This document shows positions 53,326 to 62,389 of a DNA stretch of 64,000 nucleotides, piece after piece. Below the pieces are notes generated by a model. The model was not told where the DNA came from. It was given only the letters and a program-made list of their open reading frames with translations, and made no database searches. A program made the translations under genes and the position numbers. Source of the DNA: Paracoccus wurundjeri (GTDB lineage Bacteria > Pseudomonadota > Alphaproteobacteria > Rhodobacterales > Rhodobacteraceae); contig NZ_JAUUTZ010000005.1 in assembly GCF_030678915.1 (NCBI RefSeq), forward strand, positions 1 to 64,000, written 5' to 3'. Within the stretch, counting starts at the first letter, position 1. Each line of letters begins with the position of its first letter.

Positions 53326-53724
53326 TCATATATCGGAGGAAGTGCCCGACGCCGTCATTTCCTCGCGTAGCGCAGCCCAGGACAATAGCGCATCAAGCGC
53401 CGGACACAGCGCCTGACCCCATTCCGTCAGGCGGTATTCGACCTTGGGCGGCACCTGATGGTGTACGATGCGGCGCACGATGCCGTCATTCTCCATCTGC
53501 CGAAGCTGCTGGATCAGCATTTTTTGCGACACTGCCGGAATGGCCCGCTCAAGATCGGAAAAGCGCATGACATTGCCGCCGAAAAGGTGGAACAGGATGA
53601 TCAGCTTCCACCTTCCTTCAAGCATCTTCAACACATTCTCGACGCCTTCGGCTGCCGTTTCGCGCGTGTGCTTTACGGGCTTACTTTTAGGTGAGTTCCT
53701 TACTTTTTTGTCTGTTCTTGTCAT
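53326..53724 (-). CDS. HxlR-family transcriptional regulator
   Basis: A 132-residue winged-helix protein of the HxlR family: LEGRWKLIILFHLFGG, RFSDLERAIPAVSQKMLIQQL and VPPKVEYRLTEWGQAL are its core blocks. The Cys of redox-sensing members is missing at the N-terminus. A Lys/Arg-rich leader of ~25 residues precedes the domain. It is transcribed divergently from the NTF2-like and SDR genes, 54 bases away, and probably controls that pair. The ATG lacks a strong ribosome site. Confidence 0.88.
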   Translation of the reverse strand: MTRTDKKVRNSPKSKPVKHTRETAAEGVENVLKMLEGRWKLIILFHLFGGNVMRFSDLERAIPAVSQKMLIQQLRQMENDGIVRRIVHHQVPPKVEYRLTEWGQALCPALDALLSWAALREEMTASGTSSDI

Positions 53725-53778
53725 TTTTACAGGCTAAGGCGATTTATGTCCCGAGACAACAAAAATCGGAGAACTGTC

Positions 53779-54105
53779 ATGCCGGTCATCCTGCCGGGAC
53801 CCATCGCGGCCTATTTCGCCGCCGATCAAAGTGACGGCAACGCCGTCGCCCGATGCTTCACCCCTAACGCTGTCGTCATAGATGAGCGTCGGACCCATGC
53901 GGGCCGGGACGCGATCCGCCGATGGAAAACAGAAGCCTCTACGAAGTTCAGCTATGTCATCGATCCCTTTGCAATCAGCAAGGAAGACGGCCAGACCGTG
54001 GTGACAGCGCATGTCTCGGGGGATTTTCCCGGCAGCCCGGTCGATCTGCGCTATGCGTTCGTTCTGGAAAACGATCGGATCGCGCGGCTGGAGATCACGC
54101 CATGA
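53779..54105 (+). CDS. NTF2/SnoaL-like small protein
   Basis: A 108-residue cone-fold protein: [18 protein letters not shown], then [11 protein letters not shown] and a [18 protein letters not shown] strand region. Such proteins are small hydrolases, isomerases or binding proteins; no catalytic set can be assigned. ATG 53779 is chosen because GGAGA lies 7 bases before it. It overlaps the SDR gene by 4 bases and lies divergent from an HxlR regulator, a common inducible pair. Confidence 0.82.
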   Translation: MPVILPGPIAAYFAADQSDGNAVARCFTPNAVVIDERRTHAGRDAIRRWKTEASTKFSYVIDPFAISKEDGQTVVTAHVSGDFPGSPVDLRYAFVLENDRIARLEITP

Positions 54106-54887
54106 GCTTTGATCTTGGCTTGCAGGGCGCCCGTGCCCTGGTGACGGGCGGAACGAAAGGCATCGGCGCTGCCATCGTCGGGGCGCTGCGCGAGGCCGGC
54201 GCGCGCGTGGTGACGACCGCGCGCAACGTGCCAGCCAATTCGATCGGGGGCGAGGTTCACTTCATCGGCGCCGATGTCACGACCGCCGAAGGCTGCACCT
54301 GCGTTGCCGCCGGTGTGCTCGACTGTCTCGGCGGTGTGGATATCATCGTGCATGTGGTCGGCGGCTCATCCGCGCCCGGCGGTGGATTCGCCGCGCTGGA
54401 CGATGCCGAATGGTCAAGGGAACTGAACTGGAACCTCATGCCGGCTGTGCGACTCGACCGAGCGCTGCTGCCCGGGATGATCGCGCAAGGTTCGGGCGTG
54501 ATCGTGCATATCACCTCGATCCAGAACCGCTTGCCGCTTCCCGAGTCCACGACCGCTTATGCCGCCGCCAAGGCCGCCCTTTCGACCTATAGCAAAAGCT
54601 TGTCGAAAGAGGTCACGCCAAAGGGCGTTCGTGTGCTGCGTGTTTCGCCGGGCTGGGTCGAAACCGAAGCGGCAGTTGCCATGGCCGAGCGTCTGGCAGA
54701 ACAGGCAGGCACCGATTACGAGGGCGGCAAGAAGATCATCATGGATTCCCTGGGGGGAATTCCGCTGGGCCGACCTGCCAAGCCGGCCGAGATCGCCGAT
54801 CTGGTCGCTTTCCTTGTCTCGCCCCGTGCCGGTGCCGTAACGGGTACGGAGTTCGTGATAGACGGCGGCACGGTCCCCACCGCCTGA
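54102..54887 (+). CDS. Short-chain dehydrogenase/reductase
   Basis: A 261-residue [11 protein letters not shown] near residue 15 binds NAD(P); the catalytic Ser lies in HITSIQ, Tyr and Lys in YAAAK, and the end GTEFVIDGG is typical. The pair of Arg in the first beta-alpha turn suggests NADP. Encoded with a SnoaL-like protein (4-base overlap) under an HxlR regulator. Substrate unknown. Confidence 0.9.
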   Translation: MSFDLGLQGARALVTGGTKGIGAAIVGALREAGARVVTTARNVPANSIGGEVHFIGADVTTAEGCTCVAAGVLDCLGGVDIIVHVVGGSSAPGGGFAALDDAEWSRELNWNLMPAVRLDRALLPGMIAQGSGVIVHITSIQNRLPLPESTTAYAAAKAALSTYSKSLSKEVTPKGVRVLRVSPGWVETEAAVAMAERLAEQAGTDYEGGKKIIMDSLGGIPLGRPAKPAEIADLVAFLVSPRAGAVTGTEFVIDGGTVPTA

Positions 54888-55096
54888 CGGGATATGGCCT
54901 TTCCCATGATGCCGATAGCCTGCGGCACGGCAGCTTTCAGCTCTTCCTCAGGAAGAGGCTTGGAAAGGCGAAGACGACGGAACTTCACCCGCGGGTGGCG
55001 GAAAGATTCGGTCCCGTGGAAATCGGACATCATCAACGCATTGATTTCGGTGCAGGGTCCCTTAAAGATCCGGCGGGATCATAGAGCGGAGATGAT
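54888..55096. other. Intergenic region before cobF
   Basis: About 210 bases between the SDR and CobF genes. A minus-strand frame (to 55036) reads protein-like here but runs on into the SDR gene and has no ribosome site. No cobalamin riboswitch was seen on this side. Confidence 0.4.
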
Positions 55097-55882
55097 ATGG
55101 AACTGTGGCTGATCGGCATCGGAACCGGCAATCCCGATCACCTGACGCTTCAGGCCGTCAAGGCAATCAACGGCGCCGATCTGATCCTGATCCCCCGCAA
55201 GGGCGAGAAGAAGGCCGATCTTGCCGATCTGCGGCGCGCGATCTGTGGAGAAATGCTGACCAATCCCCGGACGGTCGTGTCCGAATTCGATCTGCCTGTC
55301 AGAGACGCCAAGGGGGATTATCTGCACGGCGTCACCGATTGGCATGACGCCATTGCCGAAAGCTGGCGTGCGGCCATCGACAGGCATCCGCAGGCCATGA
55401 AGGTCGCGCTGCTGATCTGGGGCGATCCGGCGCTTTACGACAGTTCGCTGCGCATCGCCGAACGGTTGTCGCGGCATGGCGATCTGTCCGTTCATGTCGT
55501 GCCCGGGATCATGTCACCACAGGCGCTTACGGCGGCGCATGGTGTTCCCATGAACCAGCTTGGGGCGCCGTTTCTGGTCACGACCGGACGCCGGTTGCGG
55601 GATCATGGCTGGCCGGATGATGTGGACACGCTGCTGGTCATGCTGGACGGGGAATGCAGTTTTCAGACGCTGAAGCCGGACGGGATCTCGATCTGGTGGG
55701 GGGCTTATCTGGGCATGCCGCAGCAGATCGTGGATGCCGGCCCGCTGGCCGAAGCCGGGCCGCGGATCGTCGCGGCACGGAAGGCGGCGCGGGCGCGGCA
55801 TGGCTGGATCATGGATATCTATCTGTTGCGGCGCGGCCCCGGCACCGGGATGCCGGGGCAAGGATCAGGCGCGGGCGCGTGA
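55097..55882 (+). CDS. cobF: Precorrin-6A synthase (deacetylating)
   Basis: A 261-residue tetrapyrrole methylase of the CobF type. ELWLIGIGTGNPDHLTLQAV is the N-terminal SAM-binding block, LLIWGDPALYDSS a central one, VVPGIMSPQALTA and MLDGECSF follow. CobF methylates C1 and removes the acetyl group in aerobic cobalamin synthesis. It stands alone on the plus strand and its 3' end overlaps that of cbtA by 18 bases. GCGGAG lies before the ATG. Confidence 0.92.
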   Translation: MELWLIGIGTGNPDHLTLQAVKAINGADLILIPRKGEKKADLADLRRAICGEMLTNPRTVVSEFDLPVRDAKGDYLHGVTDWHDAIAESWRAAIDRHPQAMKVALLIWGDPALYDSSLRIAERLSRHGDLSVHVVPGIMSPQALTAAHGVPMNQLGAPFLVTTGRRLRDHGWPDDVDTLLVMLDGECSFQTLKPDGISIWWGAYLGMPQQIVDAGPLAEAGPRIVAARKAARARHGWIMDIYLLRRGPGTGMPGQGSGAGA

Positions 55883-56596
55883 CCACAGCGAGGCAGTGAA
55901 CAGTCCCAGCAGCACCCAGACCACCAGCCCCACACCAAGCGCGCGCCCGGCGAATTGCGCGGCCAGTTCGGGCGGCGTCGGGCCGGTCAGCTCGGCCGGG
56001 TGTGGCGCACCGATAAGATGGGGCAGCGCCGCCATGACGATGGCCACCCCCCAGGCAGCCCAGTTTCTGCCGAAGGCGATCAACCACAAGGCCCCCGCTG
56101 ACAGAAGCACCGTGACCAGCCACCAGATTTCGCGCTGCGTGATATCCGCCGCGGCCATGCCCGGCAATTCAGGCGCAAGCCCGAAAGCCGGCGCAAGCTG
56201 CACGGCGATGAACCCGGCCAGCCCCCATAGCAGCCCCTCGCGCGGTGTCACCCGGTGCCCCCGGTTCTCGGCCAAGGCGATCGCGCCGGTCAGCAGCAGC
56301 GCATAGCCGGCATAGACGAGGATCGAGAACAGCACCGACAGCCCGTCCCGCGCCGGGTCTATCCCGCCGGTTTCCGGCGGGGCCGCATGACCACCGGAAG
56401 GCGCGGTATCCGTCACCGCGCCGTGGCCGTGATCATGATCGTGATCACCCTCGGCAGCGAAATGGGTCAGTTCTCCACCTTCGTAAAGCTCGGCATGCAG
56501 CAGCACGGGCTGGACGAAAACAAGCTGCATCAGGGCGGCAATCAGCCCCGCAGCAGCACCAGCGATCAAGGCGCTGGTCAAAAGTCGTGCAAGCAT
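55865..56596 (-). CDS. cbtA: Cobalt transporter subunit CbtA
   Basis: A 243-residue membrane protein with about five or six helices. A His/Asp-rich loop (EGDHDHDHGHG) after the first helix is a metal-binding region, as in CbtA. Further blocks are NRGHRVTPREGLLWGLAGF, APELPG and GAPHPAELTGPTPPELA, typical of the family. ATG 56596 is preferred to an upstream TTG. It follows cbtB by one base and with it makes a riboswitch-controlled cobalt importer. Confidence 0.9.
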   Translation of the reverse strand: MLARLLTSALIAGAAAGLIAALMQLVFVQPVLLHAELYEGGELTHFAAEGDHDHDHGHGAVTDTAPSGGHAAPPETGGIDPARDGLSVLFSILVYAGYALLLTGAIALAENRGHRVTPREGLLWGLAGFIAVQLAPAFGLAPELPGMAAADITQREIWWLVTVLLSAGALWLIAFGRNWAAWGVAIVMAALPHLIGAPHPAELTGPTPPELAAQFAGRALGVGLVVWVLLGLFTASLWSRARA

Positions 56597-56597
56597 G

Positions 56598-56768
56598 TCA
56601 GTGGCAGGGAAAGCCGGTCGCGTGGCGGACATCATGCGCGGCATCGTGAAGGGTTTCGGACTGGGCAAGGCCCGCCGTAAAAACCAGCGCCGCGCCGATA
56701 CATATCACGATGAGAATATCCCGGGCAGAGGTGGAAACCGCGCCTGACGCGCGGGAAATTGTGGTCAT
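56598..56768 (-). CDS. cbtB: Cobalt transporter subunit CbtB
   Basis: A 56-residue single-helix protein: a short polar N-terminus, one helix (ILIVICIGAALVFTAGLA) and a C-terminal His motif HDAAHDVRHATGFPCH. This is the CbtB layout. GGAGG precedes the ATG. It sits directly under a cobalamin riboswitch and before cbtA, so cobalt import should drop when cobalamin is plentiful. Confidence 0.92.
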   Translation of the reverse strand: MTTISRASGAVSTSARDILIVICIGAALVFTAGLAQSETLHDAAHDVRHATGFPCH

Positions 56769-56794
56769 GTTTACCTCCTTGCCGTCGACCCCGA

Positions 56795-57000
56795 CGGCGG
56801 ATTGCGTTTCACGCAGGGTCGGTCTCCTGACTCGCAGGTCGCGGCCTGTCCCGCCTTCCCATGGCCATGCGGCCACAGTGGACTTTCGGGTCGGCTCTCT
56901 GCTCACAGTCGCGGGGGCGGTCGGGTTGGGATGATGCCATCCTCCCTGTTCCCGTGCAGCTTTGGGGCTGCACCATGCGCTTTGGCACAGTGGCACCTGC
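56795..57000 (-). promoter_or_regulatory. Cobalamin riboswitch
   Basis: Read on the minus strand, the leader of cbtB shows the conserved order: GGTGC, a GGGAACAGGG segment, CCCGCGACTGTGAGC, CCACTG, GGGAAGGCG and the B12 box GCGACCTGCGAGTCAGGAGACC. The ends are approximate. The B12 box lies about 40 bases before the cbtB ribosome site, and the nearby GCCGTCGACCCCGACGGC repeat (forward strand, ~56781-56798) could form an expression-platform hairpin. Confidence 0.92.
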
Positions 57001-57011
57001 ATCCACATGGG

Positions 57012-57326
57012 TCAAGCGGCGGGAATCCGCGCCAGCACCTTGAAACGCAGCCGTGTCAGCGGGCGGGCATCGTGGATCACGCCCCTGGGATCGGATCGGT
57101 AAAGCCCAAGAAAGCGGCGTAGATCGTCAAGATCCCCTTCCTCTACCGGGCCGAACAGTCAGGCCATGCGCCCCGGCGCCCGCACCGCGACCGAGCCGCC
57201 GCTGCGGCAGCCGGACAGGCAGGCCGACGCGCGGATCTCGCATTCCTCGCCGGCAAAGGCCCCGGCGATCATCGACAGCCGGCGCGCGCCATCCGGGCAT
57301 TCAGAGCAAACGAAGATACAGGTCAT
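57012..57326 (-). pseudogene. DUF1636-like metal-binding protein gene with in-frame TGA
   Basis: Read through, the gene has 103 sense codons: [17 protein letters not shown] at the start, CEIRASACLSGC in the middle and a C-terminal FGPVEEGDLDDLRRFLGLY piece. This matches the cysteine-containing DUF1636 family often found beside cobalamin or CobW genes. Codon 56 (57159-57161) is TGA, in the GRMA-stop-LFG position where relatives have a sense residue. It starts by a 4-base overlap with cobB. A nonsense mutation or a base error would explain it; the part before the stop holds all cysteines. Confidence 0.7.
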
Positions 57327-58630
57327 GCCGCCCGCTCTGCCCCGGCAATCAGATGAAAGAACGTGCCGGTGACATTGCCCCGCCGCGATCCGGCTTCGGG
57401 AACCGTCATTCCGTCCGCGTCCACCACATCGGCCAGCGGCTCGTCGGGTTGCGACTGAATGGTCGAATAATGGAACTCGTGCCCGCGCAGTCTTGCGCCC
57501 GCCTCATGTCCCGGCATCGGGGCGGTCAATCGCGCCAGACGATAGCCCAGATGCATCCGGCGCTTTTCATAGCTGGTGACCAGCCCCAGCAGCCCTGCCA
57601 TCGGATGGGTCACGCCTTCGCCATCGGTCAATGCGCTGCCCAGCACCATATAGCCGCCGCATTCGCCATGCACCGGGCGATCCGTCGCAAAGCGGCGCAA
57701 CCCGTCCATAAACCCCCGCGCGCCCGAGATCCGGCCGGCGTGAAGTTCGGGATAGCCGCCCGGCAACCAGCAGATATCGGCACCCTCTGCCGGCGCCTGA
57801 TCGGCAAGCGGAGAGAAAGGCAGAATTTCCGCGCCCTGTCGTCTCCAGCCGTCCAGAATATGAGGATAGACGAAGGAAAACGCATCGTCCTGCGCCAGCG
57901 CGATCCGCTGCCCGGGTGGGGGAAGCAGTTGTTCTGACAAGGGAACCGGCCTGCCCTTTGCTGCCGCGCGGATGGCGTCCAAATCGATATGCCCGCGCAG
58001 AAAGGCGGCATATCCGGCGATGGCCCGGTCCAGATCCGGATGTTCGGCGGCCTGCACCAGTCCCAGATGCCGCTCGGGCAGGGTCAGGTCGCCTCGTCGT
58101 GGCAGGGCGCCGAAGACGGGGATCCCCTGTTCGTCGAAGGCAAGGCGGCACAGCCGTTCGTGACGGGGCGAGGCGACACGGTTCAGGATGACGCCCGCGA
58201 TACGCACATCGTCGCGAAACCGCACCATGCCAAGCGCCATCGCCGCCGCCGTCTGCGCCTGTCCCGACACATCCAGCACCAGCACCACCGGCCAGCCGGT
58301 CAGGGCAGCGATATCCGCGCTTGCCCCGTTGCCGCTTTCGCCGGCGCGGGCAACGCCGTCGAAAAGCCCCATCGAGCCTTCGGCCAATGCAACCCCGCCG
58401 CTGCGCGCCAGTTGCGTCGCCAGTATCCCTTGCGTCATCGCCCAGCTGTCGAGGTTGAACGAATCCCGTCCGCAGGCCGCGCGGTGAAACGCCGGGTCGA
58501 TATAATCCGGCCCGCATTTATAGGGCTGCACCGGCACGCCCTCTTCGGCCAGACAACGCAGCAGCCCCAGCATGACCGTGGTCTTGCCGGTGCCCGAGCG
58601 CGGGGCCGAGACGATCAGCCCCGCCGTCAC
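57323..58630 (-). CDS. cobB: Cobyrinate a,c-diamide synthase
   Basis: A 435-residue CobB/CbiA enzyme. The N-terminal ATPase half begins [20 protein letters not shown] (P-loop) and contains [13 protein letters not shown]; the C-terminal glutaminase half has [11 protein letters not shown] and [11 protein letters not shown] with the catalytic Cys, and RGHEFHYS. It amidates hydrogenobyrinic or cobyrinic acid at a and c. The start is GTG at 58630, overlapping the cobM stop. Confidence 0.93.
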   Translation of the reverse strand: MTAGLIVSAPRSGTGKTTVMLGLLRCLAEEGVPVQPYKCGPDYIDPAFHRAACGRDSFNLDSWAMTQGILATQLARSGGVALAEGSMGLFDGVARAGESGNGASADIAALTGWPVVLVLDVSGQAQTAAAMALGMVRFRDDVRIAGVILNRVASPRHERLCRLAFDEQGIPVFGALPRRGDLTLPERHLGLVQAAEHPDLDRAIAGYAAFLRGHIDLDAIRAAAKGRPVPLSEQLLPPPGQRIALAQDDAFSFVYPHILDGWRRQGAEILPFSPLADQAPAEGADICWLPGGYPELHAGRISGARGFMDGLRRFATDRPVHGECGGYMVLGSALTDGEGVTHPMAGLLGLVTSYEKRRMHLGYRLARLTAPMPGHEAGARLRGHEFHYSTIQSQPDEPLADVVDADGMTVPEAGSRRGNVTGTFFHLIAGAERAA

Positions 58631-59400
58631 GGTTTCGCCGCATCAGCCCGACCCGCACGAAAGCGGCGGTCGTAATCGGCGGCATAAAGACGGCTTTCGT
58701 CAAACCCCTCCTGCGCCAGTACCGGGCCGACAAGGATCAGTGCCGTCCGCTCTATCGTACCGCCGACCCGAGCCTCGATATCCGCCAATGTGCCTTGCAC
58801 GACCCGCTGATCGGGCCAGCTTGCGCGCCAGACGACAGCCACCGGACAATCCGAGCCGTAATGCGGCAGCAGTTCCGCCACCGTCTCGGCCAATCGGTGA
58901 ATGGACAAGTGAATCGCCAGCGTCGTTCCGGTTGCGGCAAAGGCAGCAAGGCTTTCCCCGCCAGGCATGGGCGAGGCGCGGCCGGGTGTCCGGGTCAGCA
59001 CCACGCTTTGCGCGACGCCGGGCAGCGTCAGTTCCACCCCAAGCGCGGCGGCCGCAGCAGCGAAAGAGGGAACGCCCGGCGTCACCGTATAGGCGATCCC
59101 CGCCATGCGCAGGCGCCGCAACTGCTCGCCCATTGCCGACCAGACCGACAGATCGCCGGAATGCAGCCGCGCCACGTCAAGCCCCTGTTCATGGGCCGCC
59201 GCGATTTCGGCCATGATCGCGTCCAGATCCAGCGGCGCGGTATTCACGATCCGCGCCTTTTCCGGGCAATGGGCCAGCACGGTCCGGGGAATCAGGGATC
59301 CCGCGTAAAGGCAGACCGGCGAGGCCGCGATCAGGTTGCGCGCCCGCAGGGTCAACAGATCGGGCGCGCCCGGCCCCGCACCGATGAAATGCACCGTCAT
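58627..59400 (-). CDS. cobM: Precorrin-4 C11-methyltransferase
   Basis: A 257-residue SAM tetrapyrrole methylase. [18 protein letters not shown] begins the SAM site; [18 protein letters not shown] and [15 protein letters not shown] are the CobM-type second and third blocks. Overlaps cobE before it and cobB after it by 4 bases, so the run from cobL to cobB is one transcript. Confidence 0.93.
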   Translation of the reverse strand: MTVHFIGAGPGAPDLLTLRARNLIAASPVCLYAGSLIPRTVLAHCPEKARIVNTAPLDLDAIMAEIAAAHEQGLDVARLHSGDLSVWSAMGEQLRRLRMAGIAYTVTPGVPSFAAAAAALGVELTLPGVAQSVVLTRTPGRASPMPGGESLAAFAATGTTLAIHLSIHRLAETVAELLPHYGSDCPVAVVWRASWPDQRVVQGTLADIEARVGGTIERTALILVGPVLAQEGFDESRLYAADYDRRFRAGRADAAKP

Positions 59401-59759
59401 GAATTATCTCCTGTTTCGGCAAGCGCCGCCGTCGCCATCCTGTCGGCCGAGACAACCCGCGCGATCAGCAGGCGACTGCGCGCGCCTGCGGCCAGCGCAC
59501 AGGCTTCGGCGACGCTGCCGGTACCGTAGACTTGCAGTGAAATCCGGCTTTGCGTCGGTGTGGTGATACGGGCCAGCGCTTCCTGCGGGATCGGCGTCAC
59601 CCCGAACCCCTGCGCAATCAGTTCTGAAACCAGCGGATCGTCCCGTTTCGCCGCAGGCACGGCAAGGTGGCGCAGACCGGCTGCCCCGGCACGTTCCATC
59701 GCATCCAGGACCGAGGTCACAGTTGCGCCGCTTCGAAACCCGATGCCGGCGATTTTCAT
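59397..59759 (-). CDS. cobE: Cobalamin biosynthesis protein CobE (CbiG C-terminal domain-like)
   Basis: A 120-residue protein matching Cob[19 protein letters not shown] at the N-terminus, then [21 protein letters not shown] and [14 protein letters not shown]. It corresponds to the C-terminal domain of CbiG. Its exact role in the aerobic route is still unclear. ATG 59759 overlaps the cobL stop; the longer frame is a read-through into cobL. Confidence 0.9.
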   Translation of the reverse strand: MKIAGIGFRSGATVTSVLDAMERAGAAGLRHLAVPAAKRDDPLVSELIAQGFGVTPIPQEALARITTPTQSRISLQVYGTGSVAEACALAAGARSRLLIARVVSADRMATAALAETGDNS

Positions 59760-60937
59760 CGCAAGACCCTCCATTGCGTGACGGGATAGGATGATTTCCA
59801 GCCGCGCCTGCCACCGATCGGCGCGGCTTCGGACAGGTCGATGCGCAACAGGCTGCCGCCTTTCGCCGCCTGCCATGCGGTCAGCAGCGCCTCGGTCTCC
59901 AGCGTCACGGCATGCGCGACAATCCGGCAGCCCGCAGGCAGGCGCTGCCACAATGCGGTCAGCAGGGCATCATCTGCGCCGCCGCCGATGAATATGGCAT
60001 CGGGATCGGGCAGATCGGGTAGCAGGTCCATGGCGCTGCCCTGCCGGATTTCCAGCCGATCCATTCCCAGCCGTGCCGCATTCCCCGCCGCCCGTTCCGC
60101 CCGGGCAGGATCGCGTTCGATCCCGATGCAGCGCGTCGAAGGATGGGACAGCAGCCATTCGATGCCAACGGAACCGGCCCCCGCGCCGATATCCCACAGA
60201 AGTTCGCCGGGCCGGGGCGCCAGCGCCGACAGGGCCAGAGCCCGCACCGGGCGCTTGGTGATCTGGCCGTCATGATCAAAATACCTGTCCGGCAATCCCG
60301 GCGTGCAGGGTATGATCCGGCCGCCGCCCCGAACCGACAGGGCGACCGCAACCAGATCGCCGATATCGTCGAAATCCAGCCCATCGGCGCTGGCCTCACG
60401 GATCCGTTCGCGCGGACCGCCCAGATATTCCATCACCGTCAGAATGCTGTCACCGAAACCCTCGGCGCTCAGCCACGCGGCCAGTTCCCGCGCCGCCACC
60501 CCGTCGCGCAGGGTCAGGATGGCCCGCCGCCCCGGCACCAGTTCCTGCCGCAGACGCGGGATCGGCGCGGCATGAAGCCCAATGCACAACGTCTCTTCGA
60601 TCCGCCAGCCCATGCGGGCGGCTATCAGCGAAAAGACTGAAATCCCCGGGCAGGCGCGCCATTCATCCCGTGCCAGCACCTGCGCCAGCGCCCCGCCCGC
60701 CCCGTACCAGAAAGGATCGCCCGATGTCAGCACAGCGACCGGCCTGCCCCGCATCGCCAGCACCGGCTCGACCGAGAACGGCACCGGCCATTCGCGCCGG
60801 TCGGGATGGGCAATCATCGCCAGATGACGAGGGCCGCCAAAGACGGCTTCGGCCAGTCGCAGCGCATTCAGGCTTGTCATCGACAGCCCGTTGACGCCAT
60901 CTTCGCCGATACCGATGATCGAGAGCCACTCAGCCAT
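59756..60937 (-). CDS. cobL: Precorrin-6Y C5,15-methyltransferase (decarboxylating)
   Basis: A 393-residue two-domain enzyme. The N-terminal half is a tetrapyrrole methylase (SIIGIGEDGVNGLS, VLTSGDPFWYGAGG); the C-terminal half (from about residue 205) is a CbiT-type SAM methylase with LLWDIGAGAGSVGIEWLL and DAIFIGGGADDALL. It methylates C5 and C15 and removes the acetate carboxyl group. Its start codon shares the bases CATG with the divergent cobK start. Confidence 0.93.
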   Translation of the reverse strand: MAEWLSIIGIGEDGVNGLSMTSLNALRLAEAVFGGPRHLAMIAHPDRREWPVPFSVEPVLAMRGRPVAVLTSGDPFWYGAGGALAQVLARDEWRACPGISVFSLIAARMGWRIEETLCIGLHAAPIPRLRQELVPGRRAILTLRDGVAARELAAWLSAEGFGDSILTVMEYLGGPRERIREASADGLDFDDIGDLVAVALSVRGGGRIIPCTPGLPDRYFDHDGQITKRPVRALALSALAPRPGELLWDIGAGAGSVGIEWLLSHPSTRCIGIERDPARAERAAGNAARLGMDRLEIRQGSAMDLLPDLPDPDAIFIGGGADDALLTALWQRLPAGCRIVAHAVTLETEALLTAWQAAKGGSLLRIDLSEAAPIGGRRGWKSSYPVTQWRVLR

Positions 60938-61676
60938 GACGACCCTTATCCTTGGCGGCACGACCGAGGCCAGCCGGCTTGCCGCAGCAATGGCTGAACG
61001 CGGCCTGCCCGCCATCCTGTCCTATGCCGGACGCACCGAAGCGCCGCGCCTCCAACCCGTGCCCACCCGTATCGGCGGTTTCGGAGGGGCCGGGGGATTG
61101 GCGGACTGGCTGCGGGCGAACCGGATTTCGCGGATCGTGGATGCAACCCATCCCTTTGCCGCGCAGATCAGCCGCAACGCCATGAGCGCCAGCGCCCTGA
61201 CCGGCCTGCCGCTGCTGGTCTTTCAGCGGCCCGAATGGCAACCCGGTCCGGGCGATGACTGGACCGAAGTCGCCGATATCGCCGCCGCTGCACAGGCACT
61301 TGCCGGGCCCGGGCGGCGGGTCTTTCTGGCCATCGGCCGCCAGAACATTGCGGCTTTCGCGCGCCAGCCCCAGCATCATTACCTGCTGCGTCTGGTTGAC
61401 CCTCCGGCCAGCCCGCCTCTGCTGCCCGACCATCATGTGGTGATCGCGCGCGGCCCCTTTGACCTGGCCGCCGATCAGACACTGCTGGCGCGCCACCGGA
61501 TCGACCTGATCGTCACCAGGAATGCCGGCGGCACCGGAGCCGAGGCAAAGCTGATCGCGGCCCGCGCCCTGCGCCTCCCGGTTCTGATGATTGCCCGCCC
61601 CAAGATGCCGGACTACCCGGTTACCTCGCGGCTCGAAGAGGTGCTGAACTGGTGTCATGCCGATCTCGGCGTATAG
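60936..61676 (+). CDS. cobK: Precorrin-6A reductase
   Basis: A 246-residue CobK. LILGGTTEASRLAAAM is the NADPH-binding N-terminus; RIVDATHPFAAQISRNA and GRRVFLAIGRQNIAAFA are family blocks, and IDLIVTRNAGGTGAEAKLIAA completes it. It is the only cob gene between cobH and cobB on the plus strand. Its ATG overlaps that of divergent cobL, and its 3' end overlaps the end of cobJ by 22 bases, so it is tightly wedged between two opposite genes. Confidence 0.93.
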   Translation: MTTLILGGTTEASRLAAAMAERGLPAILSYAGRTEAPRLQPVPTRIGGFGGAGGLADWLRANRISRIVDATHPFAAQISRNAMSASALTGLPLLVFQRPEWQPGPGDDWTEVADIAAAAQALAGPGRRVFLAIGRQNIAAFARQPQHHYLLRLVDPPASPPLLPDHHVVIARGPFDLAADQTLLARHRIDLIVTRNAGGTGAEAKLIAARALRLPVLMIARPKMPDYPVTSRLEEVLNWCHADLGV

Positions 61677-62389
61677 ACAAACCGCCCGATCCGGCGCGTC
61701 AGCGACGATCCGACCAGCACCATCGTCCGCATATCCGCCATGTCGGGCGCAGCCTCGGCCAGCGTTACCGTGCGGATCTGTTGTTCCGGGGTCGATACCG
61801 CGCGTGCGAAGGTGATCAGACGATCTGCCCCACAGCTTTGCCGCAGCAGATCCAGAACCTGCCCGAACTGATGCGGACGGCTGTTTGAACGCGGATTGTA
61901 GAAAGCCATCGCAAAGTCACCCTGCGCCGCAAGCCGCACCCGGCGCAGGATCAGATCGAAGGGTTTGAGGTTGTCCGACAGGTTGATCGCGCAGAAATCA
62001 TGCCCAAGCGGCGCGCCCGCCGCCGCCGCCGCCGCCAGCATCGCCGTTATTCCCGGCAGCACACGCATATCCAGCGCCTGCCATTCTGCCGGACCGGCCT
62101 CCATCGCCTCGAAAACCGCCGAGGCCATGGCGAACACCCCCGGATCGCCCGAGGATATGACGACAACCCGCCGCCCTTCCGCCGCAAGCCGCAGGGCCAG
62201 CGCGGCACGATCGAGTTCCACCCGGTTGTCGGAACCATGCAGCACAAGCCCGGTGCGTGCCGGGATCCGGGCGATATAGGCCGCATAACCGATCACGTCG
62301 GTCGCATCGTGCAATGCCGCCTGCACCTCGGGCGTCACCATGCCCTCCGCACCCGGACCAAGCCCGGCGATGACCAGCCAGCCGCTCAT
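61655..62389 (-). CDS. cobJ: Precorrin-3B C17-methyltransferase
   Basis: A 244-residue SAM methylase. LVIAGLGPGAEGMVTPEV, VVISSGDPGVFAMASAVFE, LPGITAMLAAAAAAGAPLGHDFC and AMAFYNPRS are all CobJ-type blocks. It performs ring contraction after CobG action. ATG 62389 overlaps the cobI stop by 4 bases; the longer frame runs into cobI. Confidence 0.93.
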   Translation of the reverse strand: MSGWLVIAGLGPGAEGMVTPEVQAALHDATDVIGYAAYIARIPARTGLVLHGSDNRVELDRAALALRLAAEGRRVVVISSGDPGVFAMASAVFEAMEAGPAEWQALDMRVLPGITAMLAAAAAAGAPLGHDFCAINLSDNLKPFDLILRRVRLAAQGDFAMAFYNPRSNSRPHQFGQVLDLLRQSCGADRLITFARAVSTPEQQIRTVTLAEAAPDMADMRTMVLVGSSLTRRIGRFVYTPRSA

